A stretch of 52,958 nucleotides of DNA, from positions 1 through 52,958 of the forward strand of contig ONDC01000001.1 in the NCBI GenBank assembly GCA_900316495.1. The letters run 5' to 3'. Within the stretch, counting starts at the first letter, position 1; each line of letters begins with the position of its first letter. The position numbers and the translations under genes are program-made. Origin of the DNA: an uncultured Eubacteriales bacterium. Lineage in GTDB: Bacteria; Bacillota; Clostridia; Oscillospirales; Acutalibacteraceae. Positions 42,401 through 50,999 of this stretch are shown one piece after another. The notes under the pieces are model-generated. The model did no database searches. It saw only the letters and a list, made by a program, of their open reading frames with translations, and had not been told where the DNA came from.

Positions 42401-42436
42401 AAAAAGCATGTAACTCTCGCACGAGCTACATGCTTT
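42401..42436 (-). terminator. Terminator of the lipoprotein gene
   Basis: AAAAGCATGTA and TACATGCTTTT are perfect inverted arms around a 14-base loop. On the minus strand the stem is followed by TTTTTG. It lies 26 bases after the lipoprotein stop. Confidence 0.82.
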
Positions 42437-42461
42437 TGCTTCCGTATAAAACCTTCCGAAA

Positions 42462-43151
42462 TCAGTCGTCTTCGGTACTTCTTTCCAGCTGTACTTCCTT
42501 GTCAGTGCCCTTCACAGTACCCTTGCCGGAGAGACTGTCCACCTCATAGACCGCCAATTCCCTGCCGTTTTTGCCGCTCAGCGTGATCAAAGCCATACCG
42601 TCTGCTCCCACCACGACATCCGCCGACACGGGACGTTCGCCCTTCTGCGTCTCATAATAATCCAGCGCCATCTCACTGAGATCGTTCCGGGTAAAATAGC
42701 TAAAGGAATCCGGCTCCTGCTCCGTGAGCAGCACAAGATTTTCCACCCGGTTCTCATTGGTCCATGTGAGCGTGCGCTTGCCCTCCCCCACGTTCTCCAC
42801 GGTCGTGGGATCGGTAAAATCTGCCGCGCCAAGGGCAAAATCGACAGTCTCTTTGTTGACTCTCACCTTAAAAGGAACCTCCATGCCAAGCTGAGCGTCG
42901 CTGAACTTGCCGTTCTCTCCGTCGTAGAATATGTAATAACCGACTCTCTTCTCTCCGTCGTCGGCAGCCCAGACGCCGCGGCAGAAGGTCTCGCCGTTGT
43001 CAAAATAGGTGCCGTCCGCATTCTTGTTGGGCTTTATCTCAGAAGAGGTTGCCTCCGTGTTCTCTCCCGAACAGCCTGCCATACAGAAAAGCAGTGCAGC
43101 CAGCGCCGCCAGCGCTGTCAGCTTCATCAATATCGTCTTTCTCTTTTTCAT
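42462..43151 (-). CDS. Hypothetical lipoprotein
   Basis: The ATG at 43151 gives a lipoprotein signal: KKRK start, hydrophobic LTALAALAALLF, and lipobox CMAGC (Cys about 26). GGAGGGA lies 11 bases upstream. The 229-residue mature part contains FCRGVWAADDGEKRVGYYIF and a later DGMALITLSGKNGREL, but no known domain is recognised. It would be lipidated by Lgt, encoded at 34438-35439, and sit on the outer face of the membrane. It lies downstream of lysC (102-base gap). Confidence 0.75.
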   Translation of the reverse strand: MKKRKTILMKLTALAALAALLFCMAGCSGENTEATSSEIKPNKNADGTYFDNGETFCRGVWAADDGEKRVGYYIFYDGENGKFSDAQLGMEVPFKVRVNKETVDFALGAADFTDPTTVENVGEGKRTLTWTNENRVENLVLLTEQEPDSFSYFTRNDLSEMALDYYETQKGERPVSADVVVGADGMALITLSGKNGRELAVYEVDSLSGKGTVKGTDKEVQLERSTEDD

Positions 43152-43253
43152 TGCAGTAATTATTCCCTCCGAATTTTCAGAAAATGGCAGACACACCAGT
43201 GCCGGATTTGTCCTCCGACACTGATGCGTCAGGCAATCATATCATTATCATAA

Positions 43254-44459
43254 TCAGCCGATGAACATGGCATGAATGGCGGAAACAGCCTTGTCAGCGT
43301 CCTCCTCGTTGATCAGGACGGAGATCTTGATCTCGCTGGTGGAAATCATCCGGATATTGATGTGAGCGCCGTACAGCGCCTCAAACATCTTCGCCGCAAC
43401 GCCTGCGTGCGTCTCCATACCCGCTCCGACAATGGACACCTTCGCGACCGCCTTCTCGAGGGCAACGCCCTTGCCACCGACACTGGCGACGAATTCCTGC
43501 ATCAGAACCTCCGCGTCCTCACAGCAGTCCTCCGCCACGGTAAAGCTGATGTCCTTCGTGCCGTCTCTGCCAATGGACTGGAGAATAATGTCGACATTGA
43601 TATTCTTCGAGGCAAGGCGGCTGAACGCCTGGAACGCGATACCCGGTTCATCGGGAAGTCCCAGAAGGGAGATTCGGGCAACATGTGTGTCCTTTGCTAC
43701 GCCGCTGATAAGCATTTTTTCCATTTTAACCTTCTCCTTCACTATAGTACCGGGCTTTCTGACAAGCGATGAAAGCACCTCAAGCTTTACGTTATACTTC
43801 TTTGCCATTTCAACAGAACGGTTGTTGAGAACCTGCGCGCCGAGCGTGGCAAGCTCCAGCATTTCGTCATAGGTAATCTCGCTGAGCTTGACCGCGGTCT
43901 CCACCTTGCGCGGATCGGCGGTGTAGACGCCCTCCACGTCTGTGAAGATCTGGCACCTGTCGGCGCGGAGCGCCGCGGCAATGGCAACGGCGCTGGTATC
44001 GCTGCCGCCTCTGCCGAGGGTCGTCATGTCGTCGTACTTGTTAAGCCCCTGGAATCCGGCAACGACAACGATTCTGTTCTGATCCAGCTCGCTCTGAAGC
44101 CTGTCGGTCTCAATGCGTCTGATTCTGGCGCTGCCATAGACCGAGCTTGTCACAAAGCCCGCCTGCCAGCCCAGAAGGGAAATGACCGGGTAGCCTAACT
44201 TCTGGATCGCCATGGCAAGCAGCGAAATGGAAATCTGCTCACCGGCGGTCATCAGCATGTCAAGCTCGCGCTTGGAGGCGGAAGGATTGATCTCTTTTGC
44301 CTTCTCGATGAGATCATCGGTGGTGTCGCCCTGAGCGGACACCACCACAACCACCTTGTTGCCCTGTTTATAGGTGTCGGTAACGATCCGGGCGACGTTC
44401 ATCACCCGTTCGGCGTCGGCGACCGATGTGCCGCCGAATTTCTGGACTATTAAACCCAT
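43254..44459 (-). CDS. lysC: Aspartate kinase
   Basis: The 401-residue protein starts LIVQKFGGTSVADAERV, the aspartokinase signature. The kinase domain (to about 245) contains FQGLNKYDDMTTLGRGGSDT. Two ACT domains follow (from about 265; ISLLGLPDEPGIAFQAFSRL and KVSIVGAGMETHAGVAAKMF). It phosphorylates aspartate, the first step to Lys, Thr and Met. ACT domains imply feedback inhibition by end products. Location after thrB and hom suggests a role in threonine supply. It lies 88 bases downstream of thrB. Confidence 0.96.
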   Translation of the reverse strand: MGLIVQKFGGTSVADAERVMNVARIVTDTYKQGNKVVVVVSAQGDTTDDLIEKAKEINPSASKRELDMLMTAGEQISISLLAMAIQKLGYPVISLLGWQAGFVTSSVYGSARIRRIETDRLQSELDQNRIVVVAGFQGLNKYDDMTTLGRGGSDTSAVAIAAALRADRCQIFTDVEGVYTADPRKVETAVKLSEITYDEMLELATLGAQVLNNRSVEMAKKYNVKLEVLSSLVRKPGTIVKEKVKMEKMLISGVAKDTHVARISLLGLPDEPGIAFQAFSRLASKNINVDIILQSIGRDGTKDISFTVAEDCCEDAEVLMQEFVASVGGKGVALEKAVAKVSIVGAGMETHAGVAAKMFEALYGAHINIRMISTSEIKISVLINEEDADKAVSAIHAMFIG

Positions 44460-44547
44460 ACGTTCAATACCTCCGAATTAATTTTATTGCCTGAATTACA
44501 CTAAGGGGAATGCCCCGATGCATAATATGTATGTGAAGCAGCGCGTG

Positions 44548-45465
44548 TTATTGTATGTCAGCGCGCTGTTGCCGCTTGATTCGCTGTGCGCCACGGGAAT
44601 CCACGTCAAGGATCACCATCCGCCAGTTGCCGAGACCGCGTTCCATCAGCTCACGGGAGATCTCGCTTTCAAATTCCTCCTCGTACCGGCGGCTGATGAT
44701 GGACATGACCGTCGGTCCCGCGCCGCTGATGTAGGTCGCGTAGGAGCCGAATTCGTATGACAGCCGGAAGATGTCCTCCGCGCCGGGGATCAGTCCCATG
44801 CGGTAGGGCTGGTGCAGCCTGTCCCCCACCGCGACACGGAGATTCTCCACGTTGCCGGTGGCAAGCGATCCCGCCATCAAAGCCGAACGGGAGAGATTGT
44901 AGACCGCGTCCTCGCGCGAGACCGTCTTTGGCAGAATTCCCCTCGCGACAGAAGTCTTCAGCTCAAAATCGGGAATGAAGGCGGCAAAACGGAATTTATC
45001 CGCGACGTGAAGCGTGACGGCATAGACCCTTCCATCCTCCACGGCGGCTGCGGTAAGTCCTCCTAAGAGCGCGGGTGTGGTGTTGTCGGGGTGTCCCTCG
45101 ATCGAGCAGGCGATGTTGACAAGCTCCTCCCTGCTCATCGGCTTGCCGAGCAGATAATTCGCCCCCAGCAGTCCCGCCGCGACGCAGGCGGAGCTGGAGC
45201 CAAGCCCCCTTGTCATAGGAATGACGTTGCTCTGGGCGATCTTAAAGCCCATCGGAACCGGCTTGCCGCATTCCTCATAAAGCCGGCAGGCGGACACAAA
45301 AATGAGATTGTCCTTGCCGACCGGAACCTCAACGTCATCAAGCGACGTGATCTCCAGCCGGTCGCTTTCCTCGATGTCCACCTCGTTGTACATGGACAGC
45401 GCAATGCCCAGCGCGTCAAAACCGGAACCGATATTGGCGCTGGTTGCGGGTATTCTGAATTTCAA
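44548..45465 (-). CDS. thrB: Homoserine kinase
   Basis: The 305-residue GHMP kinase has the N-terminal FRIPATSANIGSGFDALGIA, the ATP motif TRGLGSSSACVAAGLLGANY and the C-terminal TYISGAGPTVMSII. It phosphorylates homoserine on the way to threonine. The start is a TTG at 45465 with GAGG about 10 bases upstream, overlapping the area just after hom's stop (16-base gap). No thrC is visible in the window. Confidence 0.95.
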   Translation of the reverse strand: MKFRIPATSANIGSGFDALGIALSMYNEVDIEESDRLEITSLDDVEVPVGKDNLIFVSACRLYEECGKPVPMGFKIAQSNVIPMTRGLGSSSACVAAGLLGANYLLGKPMSREELVNIACSIEGHPDNTTPALLGGLTAAAVEDGRVYAVTLHVADKFRFAAFIPDFELKTSVARGILPKTVSREDAVYNLSRSALMAGSLATGNVENLRVAVGDRLHQPYRMGLIPGAEDIFRLSYEFGSYATYISGAGPTVMSIISRRYEEEFESEISRELMERGLGNWRMVILDVDSRGAQRIKRQQRADIQ

Positions 45466-45481
45466 AGGTCATCACCCTCGG

Positions 45482-46720
45482 TTATCGGCTGAGCGTTCGC
45501 ATGGCGCTGATGACATTCACGCCTCTGGCAAGGAATTTCTTGGCGGTGATCTCCTGCTCGGTGTAGGTTGCCATATCCGTGATGATGGCGATCTCGTCGG
45601 GGTTCACGCCGTCGGTATAGATGCACTCCCTGCAAAGCTCGTTGGCAATGGTCATCAGCTCGTCGGTGCTCTTGCCGCAGAGACGCAGGTACATGGAGCA
45701 TTTCTCGTCGTGGTAATCGGCGATCATGCCCTCCTCGGCGGGCGCCCAGTAGAGATACTTCCGTGCGACGCGGTGCTTCACGCAGTCAATGACGTCGGCG
45801 ACAACCGCGCTGGCGGTGGGCAGCTTGCCCGCGCCCTTGCCGTAGAACATAACCTCGTCGGTCGCGTCGCCGATGACGCAGATGGCGTTGAACACGTCGC
45901 TCACGCCGGCGAGCGGAGAGGTCTTGGAAACCATCCTCGGCGCGACGTTGATCAGCAGCTTGCCGTCGGGCATAATCTTGAACATGCCGATCAGCTTGAT
46001 CGCCGCGTTGAATTTGTCGGCGTACTGCACATCCTCAAGCGTGATGTTGCGGATGCCCTCGACATAGACGTCCTTGGGATACACATGCTTGCCGATGACG
46101 AGCGACGCTAAAATGCATATCTTGCGGCAGGCGTCGTGTCCGTCCACGTCGTCAGTAGGATTGCGCTCGGCGTAGCCTAAGTTCTGCGCCAGCTGCAGTG
46201 CCTCGTCAAAGGGCATGTTCTCGGTGATCATCTTGGTGAGAATGAAGTTGGTAGTGCCGTTGAGAATGCCCGCCACCGCGTCGATCTCGTTCGCTGCCAT
46301 GCACTGGGCGAGCGGCCGGATAATCGGAATGCCGCCGCCGACGCTGGCTTCAAAGAGAAAATTGAGATTGTTGGCCTTGGCGACCTCAAGAAGTTCCTGT
46401 CCCTTCGCGGCGACAAGCTCCTTGTTGGAGGTGACGACGCTCTTGCCTGCCTTCAAGCTGCTCATGCAGAAGTCGAACGCCGGCTTGACGCCGCCCATGC
46501 ACTCGACGACAATCTCCACCTCGGGGTCGTTGAGAATGATATTGACGTCCTTGACGAATTTATCCGCATAGGGCAGATCGGGAAAATCGCGCAGGTCTAA
46601 AATATACTTGACCTGTATTTCCTCCTTTGCACGGCGCTCGATGCCCTCATGGTTCTTCATGAGAACCTCCACCACGCCGGAGCCGACAGTACCGTGACCC
46701 ATTACTGCAATTTTGACCAT
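45482..46720 (-). CDS. hom: Homoserine dehydrogenase
   Basis: The 412-residue protein has the NAD(P) site VKIAVMGHGTVGSGVVEVLM at the start, the catalytic region GGGIPIIRPLAQCMAANEID, and GTTNFILTKM, then DPTDD-like NPTDDVDGHDACRK. A C-terminal ACT domain at about 340-412 (YLRLCGKSTDELMTIANELC) suggests threonine feedback. It reduces aspartate semialdehyde to homoserine. It lies 62 bases after the ACT/PheB-type gene and precedes thrB. Confidence 0.96.
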   Translation of the reverse strand: MVKIAVMGHGTVGSGVVEVLMKNHEGIERRAKEEIQVKYILDLRDFPDLPYADKFVKDVNIILNDPEVEIVVECMGGVKPAFDFCMSSLKAGKSVVTSNKELVAAKGQELLEVAKANNLNFLFEASVGGGIPIIRPLAQCMAANEIDAVAGILNGTTNFILTKMITENMPFDEALQLAQNLGYAERNPTDDVDGHDACRKICILASLVIGKHVYPKDVYVEGIRNITLEDVQYADKFNAAIKLIGMFKIMPDGKLLINVAPRMVSKTSPLAGVSDVFNAICVIGDATDEVMFYGKGAGKLPTASAVVADVIDCVKHRVARKYLYWAPAEEGMIADYHDEKCSMYLRLCGKSTDELMTIANELCRECIYTDGVNPDEIAIITDMATYTEQEITAKKFLARGVNVISAMRTLSR

Positions 46721-46782
46721 AGATAATCACTGCTTTCCATTATTGTGATTTATAATAATAATAATTTATTATACGAATTGAA

Positions 46783-47226
46783 TCAATCCGACTCAGCGCC
46801 GACTCCTGAAACAGAAATCACGCCGTCGAGCGACCGCAACCTTTCAAAAAGCTCGGGAACGGTAATATCCATTTTGGCGGTGCTGACCGACATGGTGACG
46901 TATGCCGCTCCGTTGGAGGGAATATTCTGGTTGACGGTCAGGATATTCGCACCCGCGTCAAAGAAGGAGGTGATCATCGAGGATAACACCCCCGGCTTAT
47001 CCTTCAGCATGGACTGAATGGTAAGCACTCTCTCCTGTCCGCCCTCTCTGTAGGGCATGACAGCATCCTTGTACTTATAGAACGCGCTGCGGGAAATGCC
47101 CACCAGCCTTGCCGCCTCCGAAGCGGAATGAGCCGCGCCTGTACCGAGCAGACGCTTGGCCTGCACTACCTTGGCGAAGACCTCGGGCAGCGCACTGCTG
47201 CTCACAATATAATATTCGTCAGCCAT
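46783..47226 (-). CDS. UPF0735/PheB-type ACT domain protein with HTH-like N-terminus
   Basis: The ATG at 47226 has GGTGGA 8 bases upstream and yields 147 residues, the usual family length. An HTH-like segment (SASEAARLVGISRSAFYKYK) is followed by an ACT domain from about residue 68 (LTIQSMLKDKPGVLSSMITS, then NILTVNQNIP). This group often precedes hom and thrB in Bacillota and may regulate amino-acid metabolism, but no mechanism is proven. It is the first gene of the hom-thrB-lysC cluster; its promoter is at 47271-47299. Confidence 0.9.
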   Translation of the reverse strand: MADEYYIVSSSALPEVFAKVVQAKRLLGTGAAHSASEAARLVGISRSAFYKYKDAVMPYREGGQERVLTIQSMLKDKPGVLSSMITSFFDAGANILTVNQNIPSNGAAYVTMSVSTAKMDITVPELFERLRSLDGVISVSGVGAESD

Positions 47227-47270
47227 CGCAAATTCCACCACCCGTGTACGACTGTATCGTGTCAATGAAC

Positions 47271-47299
47271 ACTATACCATCTTTTACCGGCAAATGCAA
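47271..47299 (-). promoter_or_regulatory. Promoter of the ACT-hom-thrB-lysC cluster
   Basis: On the minus strand TTGCAT (47299-47294) and TATAGT (47276-47271) are 17 bases apart. No T-box or other leader is seen in the 45-base untranslated region. Confidence 0.65.
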
Positions 47300-47364
47300 G
47301 CGATTTTCAGGATTTTTTTGCGATTTTCCAGCCAAATGACACATTCTCCCTTTGTACCAAAAAA

Positions 47365-48759
47365 TCAGGTCATATTTTCCACAATGTTATTGACCCAGAC
47401 GCCCCTTTTCACCATGACAAAGCCCACCGCCGCCTTGATCACCTCGGACAGCTGGCAGATCATATAGACCGGAATGATGGGAAGGCCTGTAAAGCGGGTA
47501 AGCAAAAATGACATCGGCACGACCACGCAGAGCATGAAGGCGCCGTCAAAGAGAAACGTCACGAAGGTGTTGCCGCCGGAGCGAAGCGTGAAGTAAGCCG
47601 CGTTGGTGAAGGCGATGAACGGCAGCATTGCTGCCGACGTCAGAAGCATGACTGTGGCAAGCCGCCGCACCTCCCCCGTCGTATTATAAAGCAACGGGTA
47701 GAACGGCGCGCAGACAGCCATAATCAATCCCATCGCCGCGCTCCCCAGCACCGAATAGGTACAGAGAACGCGGTCGGAGGCACGCGCCTCCTCCTTCTTG
47801 TCCGCGCCAAGGAGCTGACCGATCATAATGGAAATCGCGTCGCCCGCGGCAATGAAGAACACACAGAATACATTGGAAAGCGTAGAGCAGATATTCACAC
47901 CCGCCACAGCGTCAAGCCCGCGCGTGGAATAGCTCTGGTTCAGGAACGTCATACCGAATGCCCACGAGGTTTCGTTGATGATCAGCGGAATACACTTGAC
48001 GATCACCCTTCCAAGCAGTCTGCCCGGAATATAGAGCGAACGGAGCAGCCCCTTGACAAAGGGATAGCTTTCGGCATGGCGATGCATCCAGACAACGACG
48101 ATGGTAAGCTCCGTCACTCTCGCGAGTATAGTGGCAAGCGCCGCGCCCTTTACGCCCATTGCCGGCAGACCAAACTGACCAAAGATCAGCACCCAGTTCA
48201 TGACGACGTTCACCACGACCGCTGCGAGTCCCGCCTTCATGGGAATTACGGTCTGCCCCACCTCGCGCAGCGTGCTGACATACACCTGACAGAGGGCAAA
48301 GGGAATCAATCCCCACATCGACACGCTCAGGTAATCCAACCCGTATTTCATAGTCAGCGCGACGTCGCCGGCATTGTTGCTGTGAAGGAACAGGTCAATC
48401 AAATCGCTCCCGCAGAAAAACAGCGTGAGGATAGAACCGGCTACGACCAGCGCACCAATACACAGCTTGAAGCGAAACGTGTATTTGATTCCCTCATTAT
48501 CTCCGCTGCCGTAAAACTGAGCGGTAAAAATCCCCGCGCCCGCCATCGCTCCGAAGAGCGCCAGAAACGGGATAAAGGAAATCTGGTTGACAATGGAGAC
48601 GCCGTTCATCTGGTGCGTGCCAAGCTGACCCACCATGAGATTATCCAGCATACTGACAAAATTGGTAATGCCGTTCTGAACGGCAATCGGCATGGCAATC
48701 ACGAGGAATTGCTTCAGAAATCGTCTGTTGCCGAGGTAGGACTTCATTGTGCTGTTCAT
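47365..48759 (-). CDS. MATE family multidrug/cation exporter
   Basis: The 464-residue protein has about twelve membrane segments in two halves. The first opens with FLVIAMPIAVQNGITNFVSM then LDNLMVGQLGTHQMNGVSI. The second half shows AGDAISIMIGQLLGADKKEE. MATE proteins expel drugs or metabolites using sodium or proton gradients. It follows the terminator at 48790-48823 with a 29-base leader to the start region. Substrate is unknown. Confidence 0.93.
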   Translation of the reverse strand: MNSTMKSYLGNRRFLKQFLVIAMPIAVQNGITNFVSMLDNLMVGQLGTHQMNGVSIVNQISFIPFLALFGAMAGAGIFTAQFYGSGDNEGIKYTFRFKLCIGALVVAGSILTLFFCGSDLIDLFLHSNNAGDVALTMKYGLDYLSVSMWGLIPFALCQVYVSTLREVGQTVIPMKAGLAAVVVNVVMNWVLIFGQFGLPAMGVKGAALATILARVTELTIVVVWMHRHAESYPFVKGLLRSLYIPGRLLGRVIVKCIPLIINETSWAFGMTFLNQSYSTRGLDAVAGVNICSTLSNVFCVFFIAAGDAISIMIGQLLGADKKEEARASDRVLCTYSVLGSAAMGLIMAVCAPFYPLLYNTTGEVRRLATVMLLTSAAMLPFIAFTNAAYFTLRSGGNTFVTFLFDGAFMLCVVVPMSFLLTRFTGLPIIPVYMICQLSEVIKAAVGFVMVKRGVWVNNIVENMT

Positions 48760-48789
48760 ACTTTCATCTCCTCTCGTGAAAAAGTAAAG

Positions 48790-48823
48790 AAAACACCTGC
48801 CGTCATGCGGCGACAGATGTTTT
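48790..48823 (-). terminator. Terminator of the zinc-ribbon/TM2 gene
   Basis: On the minus strand AAAACATCTGTCGCCG pairs with CGGCAGGTGTTTT with one mismatch and G-T pairs. T-rich sequence (TTTCTTTACTTTTTC) follows. Confidence 0.75.
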
Positions 48824-48860
48824 CATAGAACATAAAGTTATAAGTACAAACGCCTATTCA

Positions 48861-49496
48861 TTATTCACCGAGCGGTCTGCCGGAAGCATCCGTGTTGATG
48901 GAGCCGGTAAGAATCATAATGCCCTCGATGAAACCCCAGAGGGAGCCAATACCACAGGTAATAAGAGATACCACGATCTGAATGACGGCCTTGCTTGTAA
49001 AGCCAAGATAGAAGTTGTGAACGCCAAAGCCGCCCAGGAAAATACCCAGAAGACCCGCTGCCATTTTAGATTTGGGCGGAGTCATCATGTTGGGATATCC
49101 GTTTGTCTGGTAAGCCTGCTGCTGATAAGGCTGCTGCTGATAGGCCTGCTGCTGATAAGGCTGCTGCTGATAAGCCTGCTGCTGGTAAGCCTGCTGCTGA
49201 TAAGGCTGCTGGTAAGCCTGCTGCTGATAAGGCTGCTGCTGGTAAGGCTGCTGCTGGTAAGCCTGCTGCTGGTAAGCCTGCTGCTGGTAAGCCTGCTGCT
49301 GATAAGCCTGCTGCGCATCGGGCTGTGCCTGAACCTCGGGTTGTGCCTGAACCTCGGGCTGTGCCGCGGCTTCGGTCTGATCCGCTTCCACAATTTCAGG
49401 TTCCTGCGAAGCCAACTCAACAGGGGTGCCGCAGGAGGGGCAGAACTTAATGTAATCGCCAAAAACATTGCCGCAGTTTTTACAGGTATAATCCAT
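48861..49496 (-). CDS. Zinc-ribbon, Gln/Tyr-repeat, TM2-domain membrane protein
   Basis: The ATG at 49496 is favoured, with AGAGGA about 6 bases upstream; the adjacent ATG at 49499 is possible. The 211-residue product starts with a zinc ribbon, YTCKNCGNVFGDYIKFCPSCG. An EVQAQP-rich spacer and an array of QQQAY/QQQPY pentapeptides follow (about 60-130). A TM2 domain lies at about 145-205, with two membrane helices (GLLGIFLGGFGVHNFYLGF and WGFIEGIMILTG). Such proteins are common in Clostridia; the role is unknown. It is alone between two terminators. Confidence 0.88.
   Translation of the reverse strand: MDYTCKNCGNVFGDYIKFCPSCGTPVELASQEPEIVEADQTEAAAQPEVQAQPEVQAQPDAQQAYQQQAYQQQAYQQQAYQQQPYQQQPYQQQAYQQPYQQQAYQQQAYQQQPYQQQAYQQQPYQQQAYQTNGYPNMMTPPKSKMAAGLLGIFLGGFGVHNFYLGFTSKAVIQIVVSLITCGIGSLWGFIEGIMILTGSINTDASGRPLGE
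49106..49310 (-). repeat. Tandem ~15-bp repeat encoding QQQ[AP]Y
   Basis: On the minus strand about thirteen copies of a 15-base unit encoding Q-Q-Q-A/P-Y occur in frame; one copy is shortened to 12 bases (QQPY without one Gln). Purely triplet-based length variation keeps the frame. Confidence 0.9.
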
Positions 49497-49531
49497 CATT
49501 ATTCCTCTTTTCATTGTTTTTTACAAGTTAA

Positions 49532-49572
49532 AATGCCGCAATTAGCCATAATACAGCTAACCGCGGCATTCA
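49532..49572 (-). terminator. Terminator after rplA
   Basis: On the minus strand AATGCCGCGGTTAGC pairs with GCTAATTGCGGCATT with one mismatch. TTTTAACTT follows, so it closes the rpmG-secE-nusG-rplK-rplA operon. Confidence 0.75.
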
Positions 49573-49627
49573 TCACTGTTAAAGTTATACAGCCGCGAAA
49601 AAAAAGCTGACCGTAAAAATACAAAAA

Positions 49628-50323
49628 TTACATGGTGACCTTGCTCGGATTGATCTTCACGCCCACGCCCATGGTCGAGCTGACAACGCAGGAGCGGATG
49701 TACTGACCCTTGGCGGCCGCAGGCTTTGCCTTGTTGACAGCGCCGAGCAACGCGTTGAAGTTTTCCAGCAGCTTCTCTGTGCCGAAGGAAACCTTGCCGA
49801 TGGGGCAGTGAATGATGTTGGTCTTGTCGAGACGGTACTCGATCTTACCGGCCTTTGCTTCCTTGATAGCTCTGGCAATGTCAGGGGTAACGGTACCCGC
49901 CTTGGGGTTCGGCATGAGACCGCGGGGACCGAGGATCTTACCGAGACGACCGACCATGCCCATCATATCGGGTGTGGTGATAAGGACGTCGAAATCCATC
50001 CAGCCTTCCGACTGAATCTTCTGAATGTATTCGTCATTGCCGACATAATCCGCACCGGCAGCCTCGGCCGCCTTGAGAGCATCGCCCTTGCAGATAGCGA
50101 GAACTCTGACGCTCTTGCCGATACCGTTGGGCAGAACGATGGCGCCTCTGACCTGCTGGTCGGCGTGACGGCCGTCAACGCCCAGCTTTACGTGAACCTC
50201 AACTGTCTCGTCGAACTTAGCGGTAGCAGTCTTGATCACGAGATCAAGGGCTTCGTTGGAATCGTATAACTTCATACGGTCAACAGCCTTGGCGGCGTCG
50301 ACATATTTCTTTCCGTGTTTCAT
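49628..50323 (-). CDS. rplA: 50S ribosomal protein L1
   Basis: The 231-residue protein matches L1, from [20 protein letters not shown] through [20 protein letters not shown] and [11 protein letters not shown]1 forms the L1 stalk at the E site and in many bacteria represses its own operon. It follows rplK by 77 bases, containing a candidate L1 site. GGAGGATA precedes the ATG. It is the last gene of the operon; rplJ and rplL do not follow. Confidence 0.98.
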   Translation of the reverse strand: MKHGKKYVDAAKAVDRMKLYDSNEALDLVIKTATAKFDETVEVHVKLGVDGRHADQQVRGAIVLPNGIGKSVRVLAICKGDALKAAEAAGADYVGNDEYIQKIQSEGWMDFDVLITTPDMMGMVGRLGKILGPRGLMPNPKAGTVTPDIARAIKEAKAGKIEYRLDKTNIIHCPIGKVSFGTEKLLENFNALLGAVNKAKPAAAKGQYIRSCVVSSTMGVGVKINPSKVTM

Positions 50324-50344
50324 TTAGTCAATATCCTCCTGTAA

Positions 50345-50374
50345 TGTGGTAATATCGGAGATTTTCCTCCCACA
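50345..50374 (-). promoter_or_regulatory. Candidate L1 autoregulatory site before rplA
   Basis: On the minus strand TGTGGGAG...CTCC...GATATTACCACA folds as a hairpin: outer GTGG/CCAC, inner GGAG/CTCC, and an unpaired stretch only on the 3' side. The same plan recurs before rplK. Known Gram-positive L1 sites look similar; binding here is inference. Confidence 0.55.
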
Positions 50375-50400
50375 TAGAGCGACTCTTCCGATAAAGGGAA

Positions 50401-50826
50401 TCAGTCCTCTACTGTAATGCCCATGCTGCGGGCAGTGCCTGCGACCATGCTCATAGCAGCCTCGATGGAGCCGGCGTTGAGGTCGGGCATCTTGGTTTCC
50501 GCAATCTTTCTGACCTGTTCCTTGGTGATCTTGGCAACCTTTGTCTTGTTAGGTGTGCCGGAACCGCTCTCGATGCCGCATGCCTTCTTGATGAGAACTG
50601 CCGCAGGGGGAGTCTTGGTTACGAATGTGAAGGAACGGTCTGCATAAACCGTGATAACAACAGGAATAATAAGACCCACATCGTTCTTTGTGCGTTCGTT
50701 GAAGTCCTTGGTGAACTGCATGATGTTGACACCGTGCTGACCAAGGGCAGGGCCGACAGGGGGCGCAGGTGTTGCCTTGCCCGCCGGAATCTGAAGTTTA
50801 ATGTAACCTGTTACTTTCTGAGCCAT
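50401..50826 (-). CDS. rplK: 50S ribosomal protein L11
   Basis: The 141-residue protein has the L11 N-terminus [19 protein letters not shown] then [15 protein letters not shown], and the C-terminal [16 protein letters not shown]11 forms the GTPase-associated centre and is the thiostrepton target. It lies between nusG and rplA in the classic order. GGAGGTG precedes the ATG by 8 bases. Confidence 0.98.
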   Translation of the reverse strand: MAQKVTGYIKLQIPAGKATPAPPVGPALGQHGVNIMQFTKDFNERTKNDVGLIIPVVITVYADRSFTFVTKTPPAAVLIKKACGIESGSGTPNKTKVAKITKEQVRKIAETKMPDLNAGSIEAAMSMVAGTARSMGITVED

Positions 50827-50845
50827 TAAAAAGCACCTCCAAAAA

Positions 50846-50900
50846 CGTGGTGATACCGAGACAGCATTTATTTTGGAATAGATTTACTGTCTCTCCCACA
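50846..50900 (-). promoter_or_regulatory. Candidate L1 autoregulatory site before rplK
   Basis: On the minus strand TGTGG-GA-GAGACAG pairs with CTGTCTC-GGTATCA-CCACG: outer GTGG/CCAC, inner GAGACAG/CTGTCTC, and an asymmetric GGTATCA bulge. It matches the rplA site in outline. A further GC-rich hairpin without a T run lies nearer nusG, at about 50955-50980. Confidence 0.55.
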
Positions 50901-50999
50901 GAAGCGCGCCGATAGCGTCTGCTTCTATCGCAAGCATTGTGCGGTCTTGCCTGCCGCCGCCGGGCTGCGCCGGCGCGTGATGAAAAAAGCGCTGATGCT

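Noticed and set aside
49017-49610. Leu/Ser-rich plus-strand frame opposite the TM2 gene
   Set aside because: It is the reverse of the CAG-rich repeat (poly-LLL); the minus frame has the zinc ribbon and TM2 domain.
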